NCBI GenBank assembly: GCA_035629335.1
Contig: DASPIB010000001.1
Coordinates: 496,001-560,000, forward strand
Reading direction: 5' to 3'
DNA: 64,000 bases
Source: Verrucomicrobiia bacterium
Lineage (GTDB): Bacteria; Patescibacteriota; Saccharimonadia; Saccharimonadales; Saccharimonadaceae
Positions 17,551 through 26,357 of this stretch are shown here, piece after piece. Made by a program: the position numbers and the translations under genes. Every line of letters starts with the position of its first letter. Positions within the stretch are counted from its first letter, which is position 1. The notes under the pieces are model-generated. The model was not told where the DNA came from. It did not search any database and saw only the letters and a program-made list of their open reading frames with translations.

Positions 17551-18732
17551 CTAAGCTTTTGATTTCTTGCATACAGGGCAGTCTTCGTCGCGGTGATAGC
17601 GCGCTCGCCAGGCGCGAAAGGCCTTACTGAAACTGAGGAGATTCTTATAATTTTGAAATTCATGAAATCGTCGCAGCGCTGCGGCAATTTTTCCCGTCAC
17701 ACGCATGCCCGATGATTCATAAATTGCCCAGTCGTCGCCCACCGGCACAGTTACGGGGTGAGCTTTTGGCACATAGGCGTAGGCCGGCAAGCCATTTGCC
17801 AGCCGGTTAAGGTGGCGGGCCACAAAACTCGCGTCGTACAGCGCGGTAGTGGCAACGCCGGTGTAAGGAGTCGCGGCGTTATCGCCAATCACAAATACAT
17901 TCGGTGCGGCTTCAAGGTGCCGATCAACCTCCACCCGGCCATTTTTGGCAAGCTTAAATATATGCGCGTGCGCCGCAAAGAACGGATGGTTTGCCACCCC
18001 CGATGTCCACACCACTGTTTGCGACGGAATGTCTTGGCCATCTATCATTACGCTATCATCGTCCATCGACTCAACCTTTTTATTAACGAGTACGCTTACC
18101 CCCAGTTCTTGTAGCCGTTTAGTAACGGCCGCACTCGCAGCTTCGCTCATTCGGGGGAGTACTCGTGGCGCGGCTTCAACCAAAGTTAAATTGATGGTAG
18201 CTTTTTTAATAGCATGCGCCGCAGCGATCTGGGTAAGATAGGTTTTTAGAGCCGCCACTAATTCAACGCCGGTGGGGCCGGCGCCCACCACGACGTAATT
18301 CTTATCCATGTGCTTATCTTCAGTTAACTCTTTATGCAAATGCTGCTTAAACCGCGTCACTTCGTTCAAAGTTTTGATGCCGTAACTATGCTCGGCGAGG
18401 CCTTTAATACCAAAGTAGGTAGTCACGACACCCATGGCAAAAATTGCCTTTTCAAACGGATAATTTTTCTTACCAATAACTAATTTTCGCTCAAGATCAA
18501 GTGAAGTAATCCGATCTTTCACCACAGTCACATTTTTGTAACCAGCAAAGATATCCCGTAGCGGCACCACCGACTCATCGCGGCTACGGCCTGTAGCGGT
18601 GGCGTACAGGGTAGCGTGGTGCAGGAAATAATCTTCATCTGAAATAAGGGTAATTGAGAAGTCAGCATGCTGCCCGAGTTCCAGAGCCGCTTTCACTCCA
18701 CCAAATCCGCCGCCAACAATGACAATTTTCAT
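17551..18732 (-). CDS. ndh: Type II NADH dehydrogenase (NDH-2)
   Basis: 393 residues. IVGGGFGGVKAAL binds FAD, VVGAGPTGVELVAAL binds NADH, and NVFVIGDNAATPYTG is the second FAD motif. NDH-2 is a single-subunit peripheral membrane enzyme that passes electrons from NADH to a quinone without pumping protons. The C-terminal basic, aromatic region (residues ~345-380) could be the amphipathic membrane anchor. The protein ends with CPVCKKSKA, an unusual CxxC tail. No quinone oxidase is encoded nearby. Confidence 0.88.
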   Translation of the reverse strand: MKIVIVGGGFGGVKAALELGQHADFSITLISDEDYFLHHATLYATATGRSRDESVVPLRDIFAGYKNVTVVKDRITSLDLERKLVIGKKNYPFEKAIFAMGVVTTYFGIKGLAEHSYGIKTLNEVTRFKQHLHKELTEDKHMDKNYVVVGAGPTGVELVAALKTYLTQIAAAHAIKKATINLTLVEAAPRVLPRMSEAASAAVTKRLQELGVSVLVNKKVESMDDDSVMIDGQDIPSQTVVWTSGVANHPFFAAHAHIFKLAKNGRVEVDRHLEAAPNVFVIGDNAATPYTGVATTALYDASFVARHLNRLANGLPAYAYVPKAHPVTVPVGDDWAIYESSGMRVTGKIAAALRRFHEFQNYKNLLSFSKAFRAWRARYHRDEDCPVCKKSKA

Positions 18733-18824
18733 ACTACGCTCCGTCTACGTTTGAGATGCTTATGCTTTCAGTATAGTTGAAAGCTAACAGCACACCAACT
18801 CTCAATTAGCTTGATCGAATAGGG

Positions 18825-19139
18825 TTATATACTACCAATAATTCCATCGACCAGAAAAAGTATCCAGCCGGCAAATCCCCAGAGTAAAGCACATTTTAGC
18901 GAGTGCCCACGGATAAGATACCAGCACGAGCTAAAAACGCCAAACGCAAAAATGATGCCGAATATAATTAAAGCAACGAGTGGCAAAAACAAGGCTAAAA
19001 GCCCATCGAGAATGACAAATCCAATAATAAAGCGGCCAAGTGTTCGCGCCGATGGCGAAGGCGTGACGCCAGGAACTTTACGCGGGCAAACACACGTTTT
19101 CATTTGGGCGCGTTCTGCGGCTGATAATCTGATGTGCAT
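18825..19139 (-). CDS. Small membrane protein with CxC motif, function unknown
   Basis: 104 residues. A short cytoplasmic N-terminus with CVCPRKVPG is followed by about three hydrophobic segments (residues ~35-60, 62-78 and 84-102). TAAAAT lies 6 nt upstream of the ATG, consistent with a leaderless start; an internal Met at residue 13 is an alternative. No family was recognised. Confidence 0.6.
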   Translation of the reverse strand: MHIRLSAAERAQMKTCVCPRKVPGVTPSPSARTLGRFIIGFVILDGLLALFLPLVALIIFGIIFAFGVFSSCWYLIRGHSLKCALLWGFAGWILFLVDGIIGSI

Positions 19140-19183
19140 GTTTTTATTTTACCTCTTTTGAAAGCCGAGGTGGAAGATGCAGT

Positions 19184-19315
19184 TTATTTTAATCTCGCGA
19201 GTTCAACCCGAATATTCTTACCAGCATACCCATCTCTATTAATTCATGCCTTTGAGCCAAGCAATTTCATTACAGCTTTGATGCCATCACCGCGCTCGGT
19301 TGGCCAAATAATGAC
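19184..19315 (-). pseudogene. Possible coding remnant with internal TGA
   Basis: On the minus strand a frame reads WPTERGDGIKAVMKLLGSKA, stop (TGA at 19246-19244), then INRDGYAGKNIRVELARLK, stop. The composition is protein-like on both sides of the stop, and there is no start codon with a ribosome binding site. It may be a decayed small gene, or a chance frame. The plus-strand open frame here is taken as its shadow. Confidence 0.25.
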
Positions 19316-19325
19316 TTATAGATAC

Positions 19326-19367
19326 AGCGCACTACGCGGGCCAGCTTAATAGCCCGAGTAGTGCGCT
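19326..19367. terminator. 16-bp hairpin after the small gene at 19373
   Basis: AGCGCACTACGCGGGC pairs with GCCCGAGTAGTGCGCT with one mismatch and a 10-nt loop. It lies 5 nt after the stop of the minus-strand gene. It has no T tract on either side. Confidence 0.65.
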
Positions 19368-19372
19368 ACTTG

Positions 19373-19975
19373 TTACCGCAGTGCCTTGGCGATTCGTGGC
19401 TGGAGACGCCTCAAGGTCATCAGCGGATCTTCGCTGTCAGTCCGCACCCTGACGTAGACCCTCATCCCATTCTTAACCTCAGCGGTAGTTGCGACGCCAC
19501 ATTCGTCTCGCAGCACACTCCGAACCGCCTGCGAATCGCTGTTGAGCACTGGGAGGCTCAACGCAAATACCATCTGGGCGCGGACAAACTTGCCCGACTT
19601 CAGGCTGTCAGCCAGTTGCCTAGGCTGAATTCCATCGCCCCGCACGGACCCGTTCTGAGAGGCATATAGCTTCGGTTCCTGAAAGGTAACCTTGATGTCG
19701 CCCTTGCCGTAAACGTCCATCAACTTTTGGACGCCCTGCTGGGTTTCGAGCTCCGGAATGCGCCCGCCGTTGGTCTTGATGAGGAAATAATCCGCAGTGT
19801 CGTGGTATGGCTGCGTATCGATACTGAAGTCCGCCGCATGAATCATCAGGATGCGAAGAGCGCGGGCGCCCTCTTGGGTCAGCTCGTTGTCGCGACCTCG
19901 CATTGACGTTCCAAAAGCGATACCAATCCCCTCACGGGTAACCGTGACGCTTTCTACCAAAATCTGGATAGACAT
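19373..19975 (-). CDS. Unrecognised soluble protein
   Basis: 200 residues, not matched to a family. It begins MSIQILVESVTVTREGIG and contains a charged central region and the C-terminal RVYVRVRTDSEDPLMTLRRL. GGAGG stands 6 nt before the ATG. By eye almost all lysine codons are AAG, unlike the AAA-rich neighbours, and a perfect-looking hairpin follows the stop. These traits are shared with several other small genes in this window. Confidence 0.75.
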   Translation of the reverse strand: MSIQILVESVTVTREGIGIAFGTSMRGRDNELTQEGARALRILMIHAADFSIDTQPYHDTADYFLIKTNGGRIPELETQQGVQKLMDVYGKGDIKVTFQEPKLYASQNGSVRGDGIQPRQLADSLKSGKFVRAQMVFALSLPVLNSDSQAVRSVLRDECGVATTAEVKNGMRVYVRVRTDSEDPLMTLRRLQPRIAKALR

Positions 19976-20099
19976 GATCCTCCGCTCGACAGAGAGTACA
20001 ACTATGTATTGTACAACATTAATGATAATATTTCAACCTTAGGGTAATGCACTTCTTCTCGATTTCACGGCGCTGTTGTGCTATAGTAAGGTGCGTTAT
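19976..20099. other. Intergenic, no gene seen
   Basis: The stretch between the small gene at 19373 and tRNA-Trp holds A/T-rich promoter-like sequence (GCTATAGTAAG before the tRNA) and no open frame with a ribosome binding site. Confidence 0.5.
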
Positions 20100-20176
20100 A
20101 GGAGTGTAGCTCAGCTGGCCAGAGCATCGGTCTCCAAAACCGAGGGCCGGGGGTTCGAATCCCTCCACTCCTGCCA
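20100..20176 (+). tRNA. tRNA-Trp (anticodon CCA)
   Basis: A cloverleaf with acceptor AGGAGTG/CACTCCT, anticodon loop CTCCAAA (anticodon CCA), T arm GGTTCGAATCC and encoded CCA. Only CCA is seen for tryptophan, which fits TGA being a stop. Confidence 0.97.
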
Positions 20177-20227
20177 TGATATCAATAGATCGACTGTAGA
20201 TATTTTTATAGCTAATTTAATCCCAAG

Positions 20228-20857
20228 TTAGATCCGACAGCTCAATAGAAAAGCTGGATAATAGGGTAGAGTTTTATGGATATATAAGTAAACCCCGCCT
20301 CTTTTTATAGAGACGGGGCATTGCCACACTGTTAGCTCAAGCAACTCACGCACCTCAAGCCAATCCTGGACGACCACGATCCGGTCGTCATCCAACTTGG
20401 CCAGCTCTTCTGCCTTTGGGCGAAAAGCAATTCGGAGTCGAACGCAATCAGGCAGTTCCTGAAGAACTTGAATCCGGTCATCAACAAATGCTTCAAGCCC
20501 AAGAACGGCGGCGATGATCGCCTTATGAGGGCGCTTCTCACAAAACAAAACATGATTTTCTCGTAGCGAAGCAGCAACTTTATCCAGCTCAAACCGGCGC
20601 GGCAGAGCAAAACAGCTCTCATGGAAACCAGTAAGCGTGAAGAAGCCTTCTTGGCGCAACCACTTCCCAGAGAAGCCTTGCACCCGTGGCCCGCAAGCTG
20701 ACACAATCCAGTTGCTTTCGGGCCCGTTCTGTGCAACAGCAGCTGCTACCGTTTCAAATCCGCCCGGAATACGCTGGGCGGCCGTCAGATCGCCCTTCGT
20801 CAGAAATTCTGTGTCTGAGGCACAGAGTACATTCCCAAGATCAAAGCCAATTCTCAT
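20228..20857 (-). CDS. HAD-like protein, possible phosphatase
   Basis: About 209 residues. The N-terminal MRIGFDLGNVLCAS resembles HAD motif I but lacks the second Asp, and FVDDRIQVLQ resembles motif IV. HAD enzymes are phosphatases or related transferases; with the missing Asp, activity is uncertain. AGGTGG precedes the ATG at 20857, and a TATAAT box lies upstream. A terminator-like hairpin (20293-20318) falls inside the last 30 codons, so the true protein may end near 20332 in another frame after a late frameshift. Confidence 0.6.
   Translation of the reverse strand: MRIGFDLGNVLCASDTEFLTKGDLTAAQRIPGGFETVAAAVAQNGPESNWIVSACGPRVQGFSGKWLRQEGFFTLTGFHESCFALPRRFELDKVAASLRENHVLFCEKRPHKAIIAAVLGLEAFVDDRIQVLQELPDCVRLRIAFRPKAEELAKLDDDRIVVVQDWLEVRELLELTVWQCPVSIKRGGVYLYIHKTLPYYPAFLLSCRI
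20293..20318 (-). terminator. Terminator-like hairpin inside the 3' end of the HAD-like gene
   Basis: On the minus strand CCCCGTCTCT pairs with AGAGGCGGGG (one G-U pair) around a 6-nt loop, then TTTACTTATA. It would normally follow a stop codon, but the HAD-like frame runs through it. Confidence 0.55.
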
Positions 20858-21018
20858 CTCGCCACCTACCAGGTGCAGCAATTGCCATATTATAGCATTT
20901 CTTGATTATAACATGATATCCCGATCATGAAATAGTATAGGCTGCTAACAGATCTGTCGGGATATCGCAGTCGGACTAATATTTTAATGCCTACCCGACA
21001 TTCTGCTATGCTATACCT

Positions 21019-21479
21019 ATGACCACTCCAAGAGAACGATTCAAACTCATACCAGCTGTCTATTTACTCCTTCGGCGCGACAATGAAATACTGTTATCAA
21101 TGCGCGCCAACAGTGGCTATCAAGACGGTAAATACAGTGTAGTTGCCGGCCATTTAGATGGCGACGAGCTTGCCACCGATGCCATGGCACGCGAGGCCAA
21201 GGAAGAGGCGGGAATTACAATTAGGCCGCATGACCTTCGATTGATGCACACCTGCCATCGTTTAACGAGGAATAAGGTGGTGAGGAGCGACTTGATTTAT
21301 TTTTTGAAGCACGCCACTGGCAGGGCGACATTTTTAATGCCGAGCCCGAAAAGTGCGATAATCTTTCGTGGTTTCCGGTTGATAACTTGCCCGAGAACAT
21401 GCTGCCGTTAGTAAAGCTGGTCATTGAAGACGTGCAGCGGGGGATAGGGTATTCGGAATATACCGAAGAACCAGCCTAG
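21019..21479 (+). pseudogene. Nudix hydrolase with a single-base frameshift
   Basis: The first ~94 residues are a Nudix domain with the box GHLDGDELATDAMA then REAKEEAGI. The frame then breaks in a T6 run at 21300-21305: as read it stops at 21411 (130 residues), but in the next frame the expected Nudix end (FEARHWQGDIFNAEPEKCD, then NLSWFPVDNLPENMLPL) continues to TAG at 21477-21479. One extra T restores a ~152-residue protein. The site T TTT TTG is also a classic -1 slippery heptamer. TATGCT ends 6 nt before the ATG, a leaderless arrangement. Nudix enzymes hydrolyse nucleoside diphosphate derivatives. Confidence 0.8.
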
Positions 21480-21538
21480 CAAATAGCGACTCGACACTTT
21501 ACTTACCGGAAAGCCGGGACGCTTTTAAAGCGCCTTAT

Positions 21539-22693
21539 TTAATAACGATAAATAGCCGCCGCCAAACTTGGCGTGCCAATAAGCGAAGCATCAACCCCTA
21601 AAACAGCGCCTCCTTGCGAACTTACCACTTGCACGGCATCGCGCAGACCATCTCGATATTCGCCTTGTAAACGAATGAGTGGCCCATCTGCAGTCTCGCT
21701 GACCGAATCGTTGGTTTCTGGCACAATCCCAACCAGCAACGTGTCAACCCGACCCATGGCCGCTGCTTCTTTTATTTCAGTCATGTCGCTTGAAGCTTGC
21801 TTGAGGCCTTTGAGTTCATGAAACTTCTCGGCGTGCTGGGCGAGCTTTTTTTGAACCACTTCTTGAAGAATCGTCGCCCAGGAAAGTTTGTGCAGTTCGG
21901 GCAGTGGCGTTTGGGTATAATTGCCTTGAATATGTACGGGTAGCAGGTGAGATAGCTTGCTTATTGCCTTGTAATCACTGGCTTCGCTATCGGTAGCGGC
22001 AAGCAAGATAGGGAATTGACTATCAACCGCTGGCGACCGCGCAATAGTGTCGTCTAGTATGCGAAAATATTTTAAGCGTTCTTCTTGCCCGGCATGATTG
22101 GAATCGCCCTGGCCATGCGAACTGAACTTTTCATTGCCCTTACCCGGAACCGAGATGCCGCGGATGGTGTTGCTACCAGAGAACATCTCATCAATGTTCA
22201 GTGCATCTTCAGGGCTGGCCGGAAAGTTAATTGTCACAGGCGCCAGGCCGTACATATCCCCATAGAATAATTTTGAATTGTGGAGCGCTAGTGTAAAAAG
22301 ATAATAGGGTTGATTTAGTTCATCAACAATTTGTAGCGGCGCGACATCAAATGTGTCGCCGACATAGATATATTCATCACTTTCAATCGGCAGGTGATAA
22401 AAGTGAACCTGCTGCTTGCTGGCAAAGACGGCCAAACTTCGGGAGGTATCGTTCCAAAAAGCGCGATCTTCATTTTTTTCTTCCAACTGCTTGCGTATGG
22501 CGGCAATTTTCTGCGGGTTGACCTGCTGTTCCCACTCTTCAAGACCACGCCTCAGAAGATTCTTAAACCTCGCCTGATCTTCGCTCACTGCTTGCAAGCT
22601 CGATTCTTTATGCGTTGGCATATACATAGTCAGTTGCGCCGTGCCACGCTGTTCGGCCAGCTGGTTGATGATTGATTTTGAAACCTTATTCAT
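21539..22693 (-). CDS. baeRF-family protein (bacterial release-factor-like)
   Basis: 384 residues resembling the bacterial archaeo-eukaryotic release factor (baeRF) families: the N-terminal half has LTMYMPTHKESSLQ and DTSRSLAVFASKQQVHFYHL, and the C-terminal half an RNase-H/Pelota-like region with AAMGRVDTLLVGIVPE. Known family members are predicted to act at the ribosome in stalling or stress. AAGGAGG stands before the ATG. The assignment is from pattern recall, not from a profile search. Confidence 0.65.
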   Translation of the reverse strand: MNKVSKSIINQLAEQRGTAQLTMYMPTHKESSLQAVSEDQARFKNLLRRGLEEWEQQVNPQKIAAIRKQLEEKNEDRAFWNDTSRSLAVFASKQQVHFYHLPIESDEYIYVGDTFDVAPLQIVDELNQPYYLFTLALHNSKLFYGDMYGLAPVTINFPASPEDALNIDEMFSGSNTIRGISVPGKGNEKFSSHGQGDSNHAGQEERLKYFRILDDTIARSPAVDSQFPILLAATDSEASDYKAISKLSHLLPVHIQGNYTQTPLPELHKLSWATILQEVVQKKLAQHAEKFHELKGLKQASSDMTEIKEAAAMGRVDTLLVGIVPETNDSVSETADGPLIRLQGEYRDGLRDAVQVVSSQGGAVLGVDASLIGTPSLAAAIYRY

Positions 22694-22811
22694 AGCACCT
22701 CCTTAAGAAGTTAATGGTTGCTATATATCTATTGTAACACTCCTTGAGTATTGCGGAATGGTGCCGCGCTCTATATGATAGGAGCACATCATTTGTTTCA
22801 ATAGGGGAAAT

Positions 22812-25800
22812 ATGCGAAACACACTACACACTACCTTGCGGCGCGCTACAGTTACTTTACTTTCGGCGATGCTGCTTGCAATTACCATACCATTCACCGC
22901 TACGGCGCTCGATTGTCCGTGCAGTCTGTGGGGAGCAGCAGACACGCCGGCGGTGCTTCACGCTAACGATACTCAGGCGGTTGAACTAGGCGTAAATTTT
23001 CAGACAAATGTCGCTGGTGTGATTTCAGGTATCCGGTTTTATAAAGGACCAGAAAATACTGGCACGCACCGGGGCAGTTTATGGTCTGAAAGTGGCACTT
23101 TGTTGGCTCGGGCAACGTTCTCTAACGAGTCGGCTAGTGGTTGGCAACAAGTCTATTTCGATACTCCGGTGACTGTTACTGCTCATACTACCTACGTGGC
23201 GTCGTATTATGCACCCAATGGTAACTATTCGTATAACGCTGGCCAATTCAACGAGCCAAAAACCAACGGTCCGCTTACTGCACCTGCCAATAACGGCGTG
23301 TTTAGCTATGCGAATGGTGGCGGCTTCCCGACGACGATTTACAACAATACTAACTACTGGGTTGATGTTATTTTTACAGACGCTACCGGGCCAGACACCA
23401 CGCCGCCGAGCGTTACCATGGTGACACCGGCACCGAATAGCGCAAACAACGCCGTAACGACTTCGGCGACCGCCACTTTTAACGAGGCGATGCAGTCAAG
23501 TAGCGTTTCAGAGGCCACAGTTGAGTTGCGCGATACCACCAACACTCTTATTCCTGCCACTATTAGCTACAACCAAACAGCCCACACCGTCACCATCGAT
23601 CCGGTTAACGATTTAGCACCTGGCGCCACATATGCGGCCACTATTAAAGGTGGCTTGTTTGACCCACGGGTGAAGGATGCCGCCGGCAACGCCTTAACAA
23701 CAAGCTTTACCTGGCAGTTCACTACCGCCCAGCCATCAGTGCCGTCAGATATTGAACAAGGGCCAGGCGGGCCAATTCTGGCAATTACTGCAAATAGTCG
23801 ACCGTTTAGCAAGTATTACGCCGAGATTTTGCGCGCTGAAGGGTTAAACTTATTTGAAACCCGCGATATTACCGAGGTTACCTCGAGCAGCTTAAGCCTC
23901 TACGAGGTAGTGATTATTGGAGATTTGCCACTAACCACCACACAAGTCGCCATGCTCAGCGATTGGGTACATGCTGGTGGTAACTTAATCGCAATGCGCC
24001 CCGATAAAAAACTGTCGGAGCTGCTAGGGCTCACCGATGCCAACACGACACTGTCTGATGCTTACCTGCGGGTCAACAGTGCCACCAATGTGGGGGCGGG
24101 TATCGTTACTGAAACTATGCAATTTCATGGCACCGCAGATGCCTACACTGCCCAAACCGGCACAACCGTCCTTGCCAGTCTCTATGCCACCGCCACCAAC
24201 ACTACAGCGTATCCGGCGGTGACGGTAAAAAACGTCGGTAGTGGCCAAGCTGCCGCCTTTACTTACGACCTCGCCCGATCGGTGATCTATACCCATCAGG
24301 GCAACCCTGCCTGGGCTGGCCAGGAGCGCGATGGATTAGCACCAAAACGATCGAACGATATGTTCTTTGGCGGCGACCAGCCCGATTACATTGACCTCAA
24401 TAAAGTAGCGATTCCTCAAGCCGACGAACAGCAGCGACTACTGGCAAATCTGATTTCAGAAATGAACCAGGATAACCAGCCCTTGCCAAAATTCTGGTAT
24501 TTCCCGAAAGGCGAGAAAGCTGTGCTGGTGATGGCCGGTGACGATCATGCCACAGCTACCGGTACAAAAGACAGCTTTAATTATATGCTGGCCAATAGCC
24601 CGGCGGGTTGCAGTGTGGATAATTGGGAATGCATTCGGGCGACATCACTGATTTATGAATCATCTCCACTGACCAACCAAGAAGCAGCGCAGTTTACCGC
24701 CCAAGGGTTTGAAATTGGTTCGCATATCAGCACCGGCTGTGATAACTGGACACCGCAATCGCTGATCCAAGCCTTTACCGATGAGCTCGGTACCTTCCGC
24801 TCAAAATATACCAGCCTGCCACACCAAGTGAGCAGTCGCACCCACTGTATTGTCTGGAGCGACTGGGCAACTTCGCCGAAAGTCGAGCTCGCAAATAATA
24901 TTCGGCTTGATCTAAATTATTACTATTGGCCGGGCAGCTGGGTGCAAAACCGCCCCGGGTACTTTACTGGTTCGGGTCTGCCAATGCGGTTTGCCGACAG
25001 CGACGGTTCAATGATTGATGTTTACCAACTACCATCGCACTTAGTCAATGAAAACGGCGCTTCGTACCCGAATGCGATCAATCTGCAGATCGACCGCGCA
25101 CTAGGGCCAGAAGGCTATTATGGCGCAATTGGCACGCACTACGATTACAGCGACCCGTTTGATCGACAGCTTGTACAATCGGCCAAGACTCGCGGCGTAC
25201 CTATGGTATCGGCTAAGCAAATGCTCGAATGGACCGATGCGCGTAACGATTCGTCGTTTGTGGACCTCGCCTGGAATGGCAACAACTTTACTTTTAATGC
25301 AGTAGTGCACAGTGACGCGCACGCCATGATGCGGGCGATGCTACCGGTACATACGAAGAATGGTTCCCTCGTGAGCATTACTTCCGGCAGCAATAGCGTG
25401 TCGTTTACGCTCGAAACAATAAAAGGCGTCGAGTATGCCTTCTTCCCAGTTACGAGCGGCCAGTACACCGCAGCTTACGCTATCGATACCACGCCACCTA
25501 CCGTCAGCAGCACCGTCCCAGCCGCCGATGCCACTAGCGTAGCCAAGACCACCGCCATTACCGCCACCTTTAACGAAGCCCTTAATCCAAGCACGGTCAA
25601 CAGCCAAACTTTCACACTACAGACCACTGCCGGCGCAGCCATTGCGGGCACGGCGGCCTACGATAGCGCCAGTAAAACTGCCATCTTAACACCAGCCTCA
25701 CCGCTGGCTGCCAATACCGTCTACACCGCTAAGCTACGCGGCGGCGGTGCCAGCCCGCGGGTAGAGGATATGGCGGGGAACGCCTTGCCGGCAGATGTCA

Positions 25801-26297
25801 GCTGGAGTTTCACTACTACCCAAGGGCCAGTTTGCCCCTGTAGCTTGTGGCCTGATAACCCAACGCCCGCCACTCCCAGCGTTGACGATCCACAAGCTGT
25901 AGAGCTAGGTGTTAAATTCAGCTCAGAAACAGCCGGTAAAATCACGGGGGTTCGCTTTTATAAAAGCCAAAACAACCTCGGACCGCACACGATTTCCCTT
26001 TGGGGTGCTGACGGTACGCCGCTTGCGACCGCTGCAGTAACGAGTGAAACCAGCAGCGGTTGGCAATCTGCCTCATTTAACACTCCTGTAGAAATTCAGG
26101 CCGATACCCCCTACGTGGCCTCGTACTTTACACCCACGGGGTATTATTCAGCTAATAGCGGCTATTTTGATCAACCGCATGTCGCAGCGCCCCTTACTGC
26201 ACCGATCGGGGCGGGTGTCTATACTTATGGCGGCGGTTTTCCCACCAGCTTTTACAATAACGCCAACTATTGGGTGAGCCCGATTTTCGAATCCTAA
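22812..26297 (+). CDS. Large secreted multidomain protein (DUF4082, Ig-like, deacetylase-like)
   Basis: 1161 residues. A signal peptide covers about residues 1-33. Two DUF4082 modules lie at the ends (~35-190 and ~1008-1161), each starting near a CPCSLW motif. Each is next to a Big_5-like Ig domain (~195-305 and ~893-1005). A glutamine-amidotransferase-like domain (~315-420) and a polysaccharide-deacetylase-like region with AGDDHATATG and GFEIGSHIS (~565-840) fill the middle. No sortase signal or C-terminal helix is seen. The product is probably secreted or surface-bound and acts on glycans; this is inferred from domains. AGGGG precedes the ATG. Confidence 0.8.
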   Translation: MRNTLHTTLRRATVTLLSAMLLAITIPFTATALDCPCSLWGAADTPAVLHANDTQAVELGVNFQTNVAGVISGIRFYKGPENTGTHRGSLWSESGTLLARATFSNESASGWQQVYFDTPVTVTAHTTYVASYYAPNGNYSYNAGQFNEPKTNGPLTAPANNGVFSYANGGGFPTTIYNNTNYWVDVIFTDATGPDTTPPSVTMVTPAPNSANNAVTTSATATFNEAMQSSSVSEATVELRDTTNTLIPATISYNQTAHTVTIDPVNDLAPGATYAATIKGGLFDPRVKDAAGNALTTSFTWQFTTAQPSVPSDIEQGPGGPILAITANSRPFSKYYAEILRAEGLNLFETRDITEVTSSSLSLYEVVIIGDLPLTTTQVAMLSDWVHAGGNLIAMRPDKKLSELLGLTDANTTLSDAYLRVNSATNVGAGIVTETMQFHGTADAYTAQTGTTVLASLYATATNTTAYPAVTVKNVGSGQAAAFTYDLARSVIYTHQGNPAWAGQERDGLAPKRSNDMFFGGDQPDYIDLNKVAIPQADEQQRLLANLISEMNQDNQPLPKFWYFPKGEKAVLVMAGDDHATATGTKDSFNYMLANSPAGCSVDNWECIRATSLIYESSPLTNQEAAQFTAQGFEIGSHISTGCDNWTPQSLIQAFTDELGTFRSKYTSLPHQVSSRTHCIVWSDWATSPKVELANNIRLDLNYYYWPGSWVQNRPGYFTGSGLPMRFADSDGSMIDVYQLPSHLVNENGASYPNAINLQIDRALGPEGYYGAIGTHYDYSDPFDRQLVQSAKTRGVPMVSAKQMLEWTDARNDSSFVDLAWNGNNFTFNAVVHSDAHAMMRAMLPVHTKNGSLVSITSGSNSVSFTLETIKGVEYAFFPVTSGQYTAAYAIDTTPPTVSSTVPAADATSVAKTTAITATFNEALNPSTVNSQTFTLQTTAGAAIAGTAAYDSASKTAILTPASPLAANTVYTAKLRGGGASPRVEDMAGNALPADVSWSFTTTQGPVCPCSLWPDNPTPATPSVDDPQAVELGVKFSSETAGKITGVRFYKSQNNLGPHTISLWGADGTPLATAAVTSETSSGWQSASFNTPVEIQADTPYVASYFTPTGYYSANSGYFDQPHVAAPLTAPIGAGVYTYGGGFPTSFYNNANYWVSPIFES

Positions 26298-26307
26298 TTC
26301 CCATAAA

Positions 26308-26334
26308 AACGGCCGGACTTATGATCCGGCCGTT
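26308..26334 (+). terminator. 10-bp hairpin after the large secreted protein
   Basis: AACGGCCGGA pairs with TCCGGCCGTT around a 7-nt loop, 11 nt after the stop. No T tract follows. Confidence 0.65.
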
Positions 26335-26357
26335 ATAAGCAGTGGGGAACAAGGTAC

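Noticed and set aside
19244-19246. TGA as a sense codon (Gly as in Gracilibacteria)
   Set aside because: Several intact genes end with TGA (for example at 9976 and 16276) and core proteins show no in-frame TGA.
19134-19349. Plus-strand 71-codon open frame
   Set aside because: It has no ribosome binding site, runs into a hairpin and is the shadow of a protein-like minus-strand frame.
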